DNA from: UMGS1052 sp045532035
GTDB lineage: Bacteria > Bacillota > Clostridia > Oscillospirales > CAG-382
Direction: 5' to 3'
Length of the DNA: 7,153 bases
Assembly: GCA_045532035.1 (NCBI GenBank)
Contig: JAZSFD010000101.1
Span: forward strand, 1 to 7,153
Each line of letters starts with the position of its first letter. The stretch's first letter is position 1. Shown piece by piece: positions 1-5,958 of this stretch. A program made the translations under genes and the position numbers. The notes beneath the pieces are model-generated. The model ran no database searches. It had not been told where the DNA came from and saw nothing but the letters and a program-made list of their open reading frames with translations.

Positions 1-1080
1 ATCCACCAGAGTTATGATCTCTGGCAACCATTCAAAGCAGAGTTCGGAAAGACTATTTCCTCTATCTGGGTGGACGAGCCCAGCTACCATTCCGAGCATC
101 TTCCGTGGTTTTCGTCTATTGACTCTGTCTTTTTGCATAAACACGGGTACGATATCAAGCCGCACATTTATAAGCTTTATTATGATATTGATGATTATAA
201 GAGGGTCAGATATCATTATTGGACCCTTCTCAATGAGCTTCTTGAAAACTGCTATTTCAGCATGATCCGCGATTGGTGCAACCAAAACGGACTGATGTTC
301 AGCGGTCATCTTATGATGGAGGACACCCTCTTTTCGCAGATAAAGCGCGCCTGCGCCGTGATGCCGTATTACAAGTATTTCGACATTCCGGGGATTGACA
401 TCCTTCGCGGATACATGAACTGGAAGAACGATCCCATAATCGATCTTGACGGCACAGGATTTTTCGACGAGCATATGTATACCACTCCGCTTCAGACTGT
501 TTCGGCCGCTCATCAGGCTGGGAAAGACAAGATTCTTTGCGAAATGTACGGCGTCACCACCAACGGTATGGGATTTCGCGATTTTGAATACTATTTTGAC
601 CATTTTGCATCATTGGGAGTCAATTACAGAAGCGTTCACGGTATCTTCTATTCGCTGAAAGGCCGCTCAAAACGAATGTATCCGCCCCATGTCAATTATT
701 ATCAGCCTTATTGGGAAAAGTATAATGATGTGACTGATTACTGCGCCCGTACCTCAAAGTTTATTTCTCAGGGAAAACCATATGCAAAGGTGCTGGTTCT
801 TCATCTGCTTGAAACAGCTTATCTTTATTTCCGTGGAAATAACGGTGAGCCTGTACCGAGTGATGAAATGAAAAAGCTTGATAAGCGTTTTTCTATGCTT
901 TTGAGGATATTGCTTTTCAATCATATAAGCTTTGAGCTCGGCGATCTCAACACCATATCATCTGATTATGGAAAGATTGACAGCGACAACAAGAGATTTG
1001 TTGTCGGCGCAATGAGCTATGAAACTGTTGTTGTTCCGTATCTTGAGATACTGAACAGGCCTGTTGCAAAGCTCCTTTGA
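1..1080 (+). pseudogene. GH106-like glycoside hydrolase, catalytic-domain fragment (5' end outside window, broken at 3' end)
   Basis: The frame is open from base 1, so the gene begins upstream; 359 codons are visible before the TGA at 1078-1080. The protein resembles the catalytic region of GH106-type glycoside hydrolases (alpha-L-rhamnosidase-like). Visible motifs, numbered from base 1, are WVDEPS (23-28), GHLMMED (102-108), DIPGIDIL (128-135), CEMYG (180-184), and later SLKGR, YPPHVNYYQPYW, SQGKPYAKVLVLH. Such enzymes cleave terminal rhamnose or related sugars from plant or microbial polysaccharides; the actual substrate cannot be read from sequence. The reading frame ends abruptly after VVVPYLEILNRPVAKLL, where family members continue for several hundred residues. 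The C-terminal domain follows in a different frame (1064-1675). I therefore call it a fragment of a broken gene. Family assignment is from remembered motifs; the broken state is inference, and sequencing error or programmed frameshifting remain alternatives. Confidence 0.75.
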
Positions 1081-1675
1081 GAGTCAGTTGGGCGTTGAGC
1101 TTGAAAGCATTTATCTGCTCGGTGACTTTGGAGTATATTCGCGCGAGGAGCCTACCATGAACGGAAATCTCAGATACAGCAGGAATTTTGTGATAGACGA
1201 TCAAAAGCGTTGTGTATCGGGAGAACTCACCTCTAAAGGAATGATTTTCTATGCGGGAACTGTTTCGCTGTCGAAAAAAGTTGAAATAAGAAAAGATTCC
1301 TCAAAGAACATATTACTTCAGATAGGTGAATTTCACGGATGTGTTGCCGAGGTAATTGTCAACGGTGTTTCCTGCGGAGATATTTATAAACCTCCGTATG
1401 TGACTGATATCACAAAAGCTGTGTGCGACGGAGAAAACGAGATAACACTCATTCTCACAAACACCCTGCGTCCCATCCTCGGTCCGTATCACAGACCAAA
1501 GGGAGAGGTGGGAGAGTGCTGGGGCGGTTACGGTGATCCTGACCTTTCGTGGACGGGTTCAGCTTTAGGCGCCGACTGGTATAAAAACACAGATGTTGAC
1601 AGTACAGTCTGGACTGACAGTTATAATCAGGTCAGATTCGGTCTTTGGGATGTCAGAATCATATTATCCGAATAA
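1064..1675 (+). pseudogene. C-terminal sugar-binding-like domain of the same GH106-like gene, in a shifted frame
   Basis: This frame encodes the typical end of GH106-like proteins: ELESIYLLGDFGVYS, then a beta-rich region with GMIFYAGTVSL, a galactose-binding-like segment (VAEVIVNGVSCGDIYKPPYV, then DITKAVCDGENEITL), TNTLRPILGPYHRPKGE, and a terminal GLWDVRIILSE. It ends with TAA at 1673-1675. Frame 2 is closed by TGA at 1052-1054 and frame 1 by TGA at 1078, so the frame change must fall between about 1055 and 1078. The linker and first part of the C-terminal module that normally separate this from the catalytic domain are absent, which points to an internal deletion rather than one lost base. 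The TTG at 1064 has no convincing RBS. ATG 1157 is preceded by AGGAG (1146-1150, 6-nt spacing), so a stand-alone C-terminal peptide of 172 residues could be translated, but no function is implied. Confidence 0.7.
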
Positions 1676-1680
1676 ATTAA
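1673..1680. repeat. Left copy of 8-bp target site duplication TAAATTAA
   Basis: TAAATTAA sits directly outside the left inverted repeat and is repeated exactly at 2694-2701 outside the right one. The bases just beyond do not extend the match. Its first three bases are the stop codon of the upstream hydrolase frame. Confidence 0.88.
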
Positions 1681-1706
1681 CTCTCTGTCCGAGATAAATA
1701 TTGGTG
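1681..1706 (+). repeat. Left terminal inverted repeat of the cassette
   Basis: The repeat begins CTCTCTGTCCGAGATAA and ends TATTGGTG. It matches the reverse complement of 2668-2693 except at base 1698 (A here, G in the partner). Similarity stops sharply after 1706. Confidence 0.9.
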
Positions 1707-1757
1707 AACAAAAAATATACACTTTTAAAAGCAACTATGCATTCTCATCTCTGGAGC

Positions 1758-1786
1758 GAGACAAATGGATAGCAGTATGCTATGAT
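1758..1786 (+). promoter_or_regulatory. Candidate sigma-A promoter of the methyltransferase, inside the cassette
   Basis: The -35 candidate is GAGACA at 1758-1763 (4/6 matches). A 17-bp spacer leads to TATGAT at 1781-1786 (5/6), preceded by TG at 1778-1779, which makes an extended -10. Transcription would start near 1793, about 44 bp before the start codon. An inverted repeat ATAGCA-GTA-TGCTAT (1769-1783) overlaps the -10 and could be an operator or chance. If functional, the cargo would be expressed wherever the cassette lands. Confidence 0.45.
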
Positions 1787-1836
1787 GTAGCTGTGATACA
1801 GTAAGACAAATAAGAATTTGACGGAGAGATAGTGAA

Positions 1837-2544
1837 ATGAATATTAAGAGTTACAAGGAATATATGACAGCGGAAATGCTGATGGGTCCTAATAGTGCAA
1901 GAATCTTGGAAGAGTTGTTGAAGCAGTATCCATTGCAACTAAGTAACGAGAACAAGGTGCTTGATTTAGGGTGCGGAAAAGGATTGACAAGCCTCATACT
2001 TGCAAGAGAAACAGGGGCGAAAGTATATGCAAATGACCTCTGGGTTAGTGCAGAAGATAATAAAAAGCGATTTGAGGATTGGGGCATTGGCGAACAAATC
2101 AAACCTGTTTGTGAGGATGCTAACAATTTAAGCTTTGCAAAAAGGCAGTTTGATATTTTAGTCAGCATTGACTCTTATCACTATTTTGCTACTGATATTG
2201 GCTTTTTTGAAAATAAGATTTTGCCTTTTCTTAATAATAACGCTGTTGTGTTGATTGGTATTCCTGGCATCAAGGATGAATATACAGGCCGTTCCGAAGA
2301 ACTTCTTCCTGAATGGTTAGGAAATGAAGCCTATATGTTTAAGAGTCCGATGGAATGGAAAGAAATCATTGGCAATCACGATAGAATTGAAAAGATTGAA
2401 ACTTGGGAAATGGGCTGTTTCGACCTCGCTTGGAATGAGTGGTTTGCCACCGAGCACAAATATGCTTTAGGAGATAAGCAATTTTTTGAAACACTCATCA
2501 AGCTATATACCTGTTTTGTTGGTATTTACATCAAGATAAAATAA
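1837..2544 (+). CDS. Class I SAM-dependent methyltransferase (cassette cargo)
   Basis: This 235-residue protein has a Rossmann-type methyltransferase fold. Motif I is VLDLGCGKG (41-49), which binds S-adenosylmethionine. It is followed by the acidic end of strand 2 (VYANDLWVS), a motif II-like CEDANNLSF, and FDILVSIDSYHYF at the post-II position. The C-terminal half contains PGIKDEY, a tryptophan-rich EMGCFDLAWNEWFATEHKYA segment and a final GIYIKIK strand. It most resembles small stand-alone methyltransferases of Firmicutes whose acceptor is usually unknown; small-molecule, lipid or antibiotic-type substrates are all possible. Nothing suggests a DNA methyltransferase: there is no (D/N)PPY motif. 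ATG 1837 is supported by GGAGAG at 1823-1828, 8 nt upstream. No signal peptide or membrane segment is evident, so it is probably cytosolic. The gene fills most of a transposase-less mobile cassette and stands between the hydrolase and its old terminator, so read-through expression is possible besides its own promoter. Confidence 0.9.
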   Translation: MNIKSYKEYMTAEMLMGPNSARILEELLKQYPLQLSNENKVLDLGCGKGLTSLILARETGAKVYANDLWVSAEDNKKRFEDWGIGEQIKPVCEDANNLSFAKRQFDILVSIDSYHYFATDIGFFENKILPFLNNNAVVLIGIPGIKDEYTGRSEELLPEWLGNEAYMFKSPMEWKEIIGNHDRIEKIETWEMGCFDLAWNEWFATEHKYALGDKQFFETLIKLYTCFVGIYIKIK

Positions 2545-2584
2545 ATAAGCCAATTCCAATTTGACGAACTACATACTGACCGAT

Positions 2585-2614
2585 AGGAACAAGGTTGAAA
2601 TACACCTTGCTCCT
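2585..2614 (+). terminator. Hairpin downstream of the methyltransferase, possible weak terminator
   Basis: AGGAACAAGGT (2585-2595) pairs with ACCTTGCTCCT (2604-2614) across an 8-base loop. Ten of eleven positions pair and there is one A-C mismatch. The bases that follow are only modestly T-rich. On the opposite strand the mismatch becomes a G-U pair, so the hairpin could instead act on transcripts entering from the right. It lies within the cassette. Confidence 0.4.
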
Positions 2615-2667
2615 TTCCATTCCTCGGTGGTCATTTACAAAAAATGAATAAAAAGGTCAGTTATACA

Positions 2668-2693
2668 CACCAATACTTATCTCGGACAGAGAG
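2668..2693 (-). repeat. Right terminal inverted repeat of the cassette
   Basis: This is the reverse complement of 1681-1706 with a single mismatch at 2676. The outer end reads CTCGGACAGAGAG and abuts the right target duplication. Confidence 0.9.
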
Positions 2694-2701
2694 TAAATTA
2701 A
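2694..2701. repeat. Right copy of 8-bp target site duplication TAAATTAA
   Basis: Exact copy of 1673-1680, directly after the right inverted repeat. Its last base is also the first base of the terminator hairpin at 2701-2730. Confidence 0.88.
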
Positions 2702-2730
2702 TGGGTTGTAAAAATCTTTTTACAACCCAT
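2701..2730 (+). terminator. Rho-independent terminator, originally of the GH106-like gene
   Basis: ATGGGTTGTAAAAA (2701-2714) and TTTTTACAACCCAT as its partner (2717-2730, beginning at the T-run) form a perfect 14-bp inverted repeat with TC between the arms; GTTTTAT follows. Before the cassette inserted, this hairpin would have begun a few bases after the hydrolase stop codon, the normal place for its terminator. It now lies about 1 kb away and can end transcripts of both the hydrolase remnant and the methyltransferase, insulating the nadK operon. Confidence 0.8.
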
Positions 2731-2753
2731 GTTTTATACAAAATATAAATTTA

Positions 2754-2774
2754 TGCATAAAATGTTGCATAAAA
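2754..2774. promoter_or_regulatory. Direct repeat TGCATAAAA, possible ArgR-type operator
   Basis: TGCATAAAA occurs at 2754-2762 and again at 2766-2774, a 12-bp period. The first copy overlaps a perfect 12-bp palindrome, TTTATGCATAAA (2750-2761). The site is A/T-rich and lies 13 bp upstream of the candidate -35 of the nadK-argR operon. ArgR boxes are A/T-rich imperfect palindromes of the TGAAT...ATTCA type; the half-site resemblance is partial (TGCAT for TGAAT). Autoregulation of the argR operon would make sense, but this is inference. Confidence 0.3.
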
Positions 2775-2786
2775 ATCAGAAAAGAC

Positions 2787-2815
2787 TTGTATTATCGAAC
2801 TATTGGTGATACAAT
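2787..2815 (+). promoter_or_regulatory. Candidate promoter of the nadK-argR-recN operon
   Basis: A weak -35, TTGTAT (2787-2792), is followed by a 17-bp spacer and TACAAT (2810-2815, 5/6). TG at 2807-2808 gives an extended -10, which can offset a weak -35. It is the best-placed promoter between the terminator at 2701-2730 and nadK, with a predicted start near 2822. Confidence 0.55.
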
Positions 2816-2845
2816 ATTAATGAAAACATTTTTCGGGTGATATAT

Positions 2846-3751
2846 ATGAATTTTTATTTGTTTATAAATGAAAAAAAAGACATCGGTCTTTCTGTTACCG
2901 CAAGGGTGATCGACTTCTTGTCAGAACATAACGTAAGTATTTTTATTGATGCAAGCACCTTTTCAAAGCTTAATTGTGTTCGGCAGAAAGCTGTGATCAC
3001 TCATAAGTCAGAGCTGTTTCCTTCTGGTATCGATGCTGCAATTGTTATCGGCGGAGACGGCACGATTCTTCGTGCGGCAAAGCTTTTGTGCAAGGAGGAC
3101 ATTCCCATCGTCGGCATAAACCTCGGTAAGGTTGGATATATGGCAGAGCTTGAGGTTGATGAATGCGAGCTTCTGTCTGCTTTGTTCTCGGATGATGACG
3201 CGGTTTCAAAAAGCGTTAAGCTCGATGAGCGCATGATGCTGTCATGCAGAGTTGTTCGCGCAGATGAAACTGTTTTTTCGGGAGAATGCCTTAATGAGGC
3301 AGTAATTGCAAAAGGTGATATTTCCCGTATGATTGATCTTAGCCTTTCTGTCGACGGAGAAATACTTGCCGAATATCAGTGCGACGGTGTGATTGCCGCA
3401 ACTCCAACAGGCTCCACGGCATATTCCATGTCTGCAGGCGGCGCCATCATTGATCCCAAGATCGAATGTATAAGCGTTTTGCCGTTGAGTCCGTACCTTT
3501 CGATAAATTCAAGCCCGATCATTTTTTCCAAGGGCACGACCATTGAATTTGTATATCATTGTGTTCGCGACAACAGCGCATATGTCAGTGTTGACGGCGG
3601 TGAATCGATTCCGCTTTCTGACGGCGACAGGATCATTGTTTCCGAATCGGAATACACCACAAAGCTTCTCCGATTCAAGAAAACTGATTTTTATAAACTT
3701 CTCAACGCCAAGCTTGCAAACCGAATTTCCGAGCTTGCCGAAAGAAACTGA
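2846..3751 (+). CDS. nadK: NAD kinase (ATP-dependent NAD+ 2'-phosphorylation)
   Basis: NAD kinase makes NADP+ from NAD+ and is the only de novo route to NADP(H). The 301-residue product has the family signatures in order: IGGDGTILRAAK with the catalytic GGDG (69-72, Asp71), GINLGKVGYMAELE (90-103), the LNEAVI motif (Asn150-Glu151) that contacts nicotinamide ribose, and CDGVIAATPTGSTAYSMSAGG (179-199). The length is normal for the bacterial type. An earlier in-frame GTG at 2837 would add three residues. ATG 2846 is preferred because GGTGA at 2836-2840 lies 5 nt upstream and because the resulting MNFYLFIN start fits the first beta strand. An oddity is the region after residue 212, which reads LPLSPYLSINSSP where many homologues have P-H-(S/T)-L followed by R-(P/S). 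It is first in an operon with argR 14 bp downstream. The nadK-argR-recN order is common in Firmicutes. Confidence 0.95.
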   Translation: MNFYLFINEKKDIGLSVTARVIDFLSEHNVSIFIDASTFSKLNCVRQKAVITHKSELFPSGIDAAIVIGGDGTILRAAKLLCKEDIPIVGINLGKVGYMAELEVDECELLSALFSDDDAVSKSVKLDERMMLSCRVVRADETVFSGECLNEAVIAKGDISRMIDLSLSVDGEILAEYQCDGVIAATPTGSTAYSMSAGGAIIDPKIECISVLPLSPYLSINSSPIIFSKGTTIEFVYHCVRDNSAYVSVDGGESIPLSDGDRIIVSESEYTTKLLRFKKTDFYKLLNAKLANRISELAERN

Positions 3752-3765
3752 TATCGGAGGAAAAA

Positions 3766-4239
3766 ATGACTAAAGCAGAAAGACACAATAAAATAATCGA
3801 ACTTGTCAAGAATAACCTTGTTGAAACCCAGGAGGAACTGACCCGTCTGCTTTGTGAGTGCGGCTTCGAAGTTACTCAGGCAACCGTGTCGCGCGATATA
3901 AAGGCTTTGAAGCTTGTGAAAGTGGCAGCAACCGATGAAAACGGTTCGAGGATCGGATACAAATATGCTCAGGGCAGTCAGCAGGTCATCGCAAACGAGC
4001 TTACCGAAAAGTTCCGTAATCTGTTAAAGGATATCATTGTCAAAGCAGACCATGCAGGAAACCTTGCGGTTTTCAAGACCTATTCCGGCATGGCAAATGC
4101 TGCGGCAGCAGCCATTGATGCCATGCACGATTCAAGCATTGTGGGCTCTGTAGCGGGTGATGACACGGTTATTTGCGTCCTGAGAACCGAAGAGGCGGCA
4201 AAAGAGTTTTCGGATCTTATAGGTCAGACGATCAGCTGA
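3766..4239 (+). CDS. argR: Arginine repressor ArgR/AhrC
   Basis: ArgR is a hexameric, arginine-responsive regulator that represses arginine biosynthesis and in many Firmicutes activates catabolism. The protein is 157 residues, close to the usual 150-156. The N-terminal winged helix (about 1-70) carries the conserved recognition segment QATVSRDIKALKLVKV with Ser42-Arg43. The C-terminal domain (about 80-157) forms the trimer and arginine pocket and contains GSVAGDDTV (127-135), in which the paired aspartates (132-133) bind L-arginine. ATG 3766 has a strong GGAGG (3756-3760) 5 nt upstream. The gene begins 14 bp after nadK and ends 28 bp before recN, so it is probably co-transcribed. Linkage to nadK and recN is conserved in Firmicutes and does not imply a shared pathway. 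A possible operator upstream of nadK would allow autoregulation. Confidence 0.96.
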   Translation: MTKAERHNKIIELVKNNLVETQEELTRLLCECGFEVTQATVSRDIKALKLVKVAATDENGSRIGYKYAQGSQQVIANELTEKFRNLLKDIIVKADHAGNLAVFKTYSGMANAAAAAIDAMHDSSIVGSVAGDDTVICVLRTEEAAKEFSDLIGQTIS

Positions 4240-4267
4240 TTTTTAACTTTATTGGAGGTGTAGATAT

Positions 4268-5944
4268 ATGCTGTCGTCTGTGCATATTGAAAACATTGCG
4301 CTTATCAAAACGCTTGATATAAGTTTTAATGGCGGTTTTTCTACCTTCACGGGAGAAACTGGCGCCGGAAAAAGTATAGTTATTGATGCCATCGGAATGG
4401 CGTGTGGGGCAAAGGTATCAAAGGACATTATCAGAAATGGTGAAAACGAAGCCAAGGTTGAAGCTATTTTCAGCGAGCTGTCTGATAATATCATTGAAAA
4501 ATGTGTGTCTTTGGGCATTTCACCCGACGAAGACGGAGCCTTTTACATTGTGAGGACCCTGAATATTGACGGTAAAAGCACAGCGTCTGTCAACGCCAAA
4601 CGCATTCCCATAAGCCTTTTGCGAGAGTTTGCATCCCTCATCATCAACATTCATGGTCAGCACGACAATGCCGATCTTCTCAAGGATGATAAGCAGCTTG
4701 TCATTCTTGACGCTTTTTCTGATAATGAATCGGAAAGACAGGCTTATACGGATGCATACAAAAAATATCGTGATATTGAAAAGCAGATATCCGAGCTTGC
4801 GATTGATGATATGGAAAAGAAAAGGCAGACAGACATTCTGCGTTTTCAGATTGATGAAATTAAAAGCGCAAAGCTCAAGGCAGGGGAGGAAGAAAAGCTT
4901 CTTGCGGATAAGAAGAAGCTCCGTTACAGCGAAAAAATCAACAAAAATGCAAGAATATGCTACAGCAGCCTTTATGACGGCGAAAGCGGCCATTCTGCGG
5001 TGGATAGTGTGGAAAGAGCCATATCCGCCATCGACTCGCTTGACGGGATTGTGGACGGCACAGCTCAGCTTTCCGAAAGGCTTGAAGCTGTAAAATCCGA
5101 GCTGATCGATATTGCCGAAACCGCAATAGAGTTTTGCGATGACACCGAGCTTGATCCCACCGCGGCACTTGACAGAATCGAATCGAGGCTTGACAAGATT
5201 TCAAAGCTTTGCTCAAAATACGGAGCAGAAATATCCGATGTTTTAGACTTTTGCGATAATTGTGAAAAAAAGCTTTCCGATATAGAGCTTTCCGAAACAA
5301 AGATCAAGGAGCTTGAAAAAGAAAAGAAAGCTGCTTTTGAAGTTCTTGAAGTGACGGCCGAGAAGATTTCCGCAAAGCGAAAAAACGGCGGGAAAAAGCT
5401 GTCATCGCTTATCGAAAACGAGCTTTTATATCTCGATATGAAATCAGCACGTTTTGCGGTGGATTTTGCGCCTACAGACGGTTTTGGTCCTGACGGAAAC
5501 GAAAAGATAACTTTCATGATCCGAACAAACAGCGGCGAGGGCTTTAATCCTTTGTCAAAGACTGCCTCGGGAGGTGAGCTTTCACGTATCATGCTTGCCA
5601 TAAAGTCTGTTTTTGCCGAAAAGGACGGTGCTGAATGTCTTATCTTTGACGAGATTGATACGGGTATATCCGGAAGCACATCAAGAAAAATCGGAATCAA
5701 GCTTAAAGCTCTTGCAAAAGAAAAGCAGGTTCTTTGCGTTACACATTCGGCACAGGTCGCATCCCTTGCAGATGAGCATTTCAAAATTTCAAAATCTGCA
5801 GACCTTGACAGAACGGTTACCAGGGTAGATGCGCTCAGCTACGACGAAAGAGTTTCCGAAATTGCAAGGATCATTTCCGGAATGGATATTTCGGATGCTT
5901 CAAAAGTGTCTGCAAAAGAGCTTATAGACAATATTGATGAATAA
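4268..5944 (+). CDS. recN: DNA repair protein RecN (SMC-like ATPase)
   Basis: RecN is an SMC-like ATPase recruited early to DNA double-strand breaks, where it helps tether ends and assists RecA-dependent repair. The 558-residue length is normal. The N-terminal ATPase half begins MLSSVHIENIALI and has Walker A GETGAGKS (29-36), followed by INIHGQHDN near residue 130. A long charged coiled-coil region runs from about 155 to 385. The C-terminal half has the ABC signature SGGELSR (434-440), Walker B CLIFDE with Asp461-Glu462, the D-loop-like IDTGISG, and the switch segment VTHSAQVASLAD. All ATPase motifs are intact. ATG 4268 follows GGAGG (4254-4258) by 9 nt. It is the third gene of the operon; an alpha/beta hydrolase starts 14 bp after its stop. 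Many Clostridia have spoIVB and spo0A here instead. Confidence 0.96.
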   Translation: MLSSVHIENIALIKTLDISFNGGFSTFTGETGAGKSIVIDAIGMACGAKVSKDIIRNGENEAKVEAIFSELSDNIIEKCVSLGISPDEDGAFYIVRTLNIDGKSTASVNAKRIPISLLREFASLIINIHGQHDNADLLKDDKQLVILDAFSDNESERQAYTDAYKKYRDIEKQISELAIDDMEKKRQTDILRFQIDEIKSAKLKAGEEEKLLADKKKLRYSEKINKNARICYSSLYDGESGHSAVDSVERAISAIDSLDGIVDGTAQLSERLEAVKSELIDIAETAIEFCDDTELDPTAALDRIESRLDKISKLCSKYGAEISDVLDFCDNCEKKLSDIELSETKIKELEKEKKAAFEVLEVTAEKISAKRKNGGKKLSSLIENELLYLDMKSARFAVDFAPTDGFGPDGNEKITFMIRTNSGEGFNPLSKTASGGELSRIMLAIKSVFAEKDGAECLIFDEIDTGISGSTSRKIGIKLKALAKEKQVLCVTHSAQVASLADEHFKISKSADLDRTVTRVDALSYDERVSEIARIISGMDISDASKVSAKELIDNIDE

Positions 5945-5958
5945 AATTGGGGACGAGT

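Larger units (their letters stand above)
1681..2693 (+). mobile_element. Transposase-less cassette (tIS/MITE-like) carrying a methyltransferase
   Basis: The 1013-bp element is bounded by inverted repeats at 1681-1706 and 2668-2693 that match at 25 of 26 positions, and flanked by perfect 8-bp direct repeats. This is the signature of DDE-type transposition. The only substantial gene inside is a SAM-dependent methyltransferase (1837-2544); no reading frame resembles a transposase. Removing the element and one duplication restores a hydrolase stop codon a few bases from a strong hairpin, which supports real insertion. Several IS families give 8-bp duplications (IS1595, ISL3, IS66, IS256, IS6), so the mobilising family is not determined. 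Transposase-less IS derivatives with passenger genes are known in the IS1595 family (the tIS concept, e.g. tISCpe8 with a lincosamide-resistance gene); membership here is inference. The cargo uses more TTG/TTA leucine codons than neighbouring genes, consistent with a foreign origin. Confidence 0.85.

Noticed and set aside
2545..2667. Possible small gene or RNA between the methyltransferase stop and the right inverted repeat
   Set aside because: Only the 2585-2614 hairpin and a short inverted repeat ACTGACC/GGTCAGT (2575-2581 and 2655-2661) are visible. No frame with an RBS and no known RNA structure was found.
1681..2693. Possibility that the methyltransferase is part of a restriction-modification or retron/CBASS-like defence system
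   Set aside because: There is no endonuclease, specificity subunit, reverse transcriptase or cyclase nearby, no DNA-methylase (D/N)PPY motif, and the element boundaries enclose only this gene.
2837..2845. GTG 2837 as the nadK start
   Set aside because: Its first base overlaps the GGTGA that serves as the ribosome binding site for ATG 2846, and there is no better RBS further upstream.
4520..4993. Minus-strand open frame of 157 codons and an overlapping plus-strand frame at 4629-5093
   Set aside because: Both lie wholly within recN, whose ATPase and coiled-coil regions are intact. Neither resembles a known family.
5065..5784. Long minus-strand open frame of 239 codons opposite recN
   Set aside because: It is the antisense shadow of recN. 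Its serine- and phenylalanine-rich composition is what the reverse complement of the Lys/Glu/Ser-rich recN frame gives, and it shows no RBS or recognisable domain.
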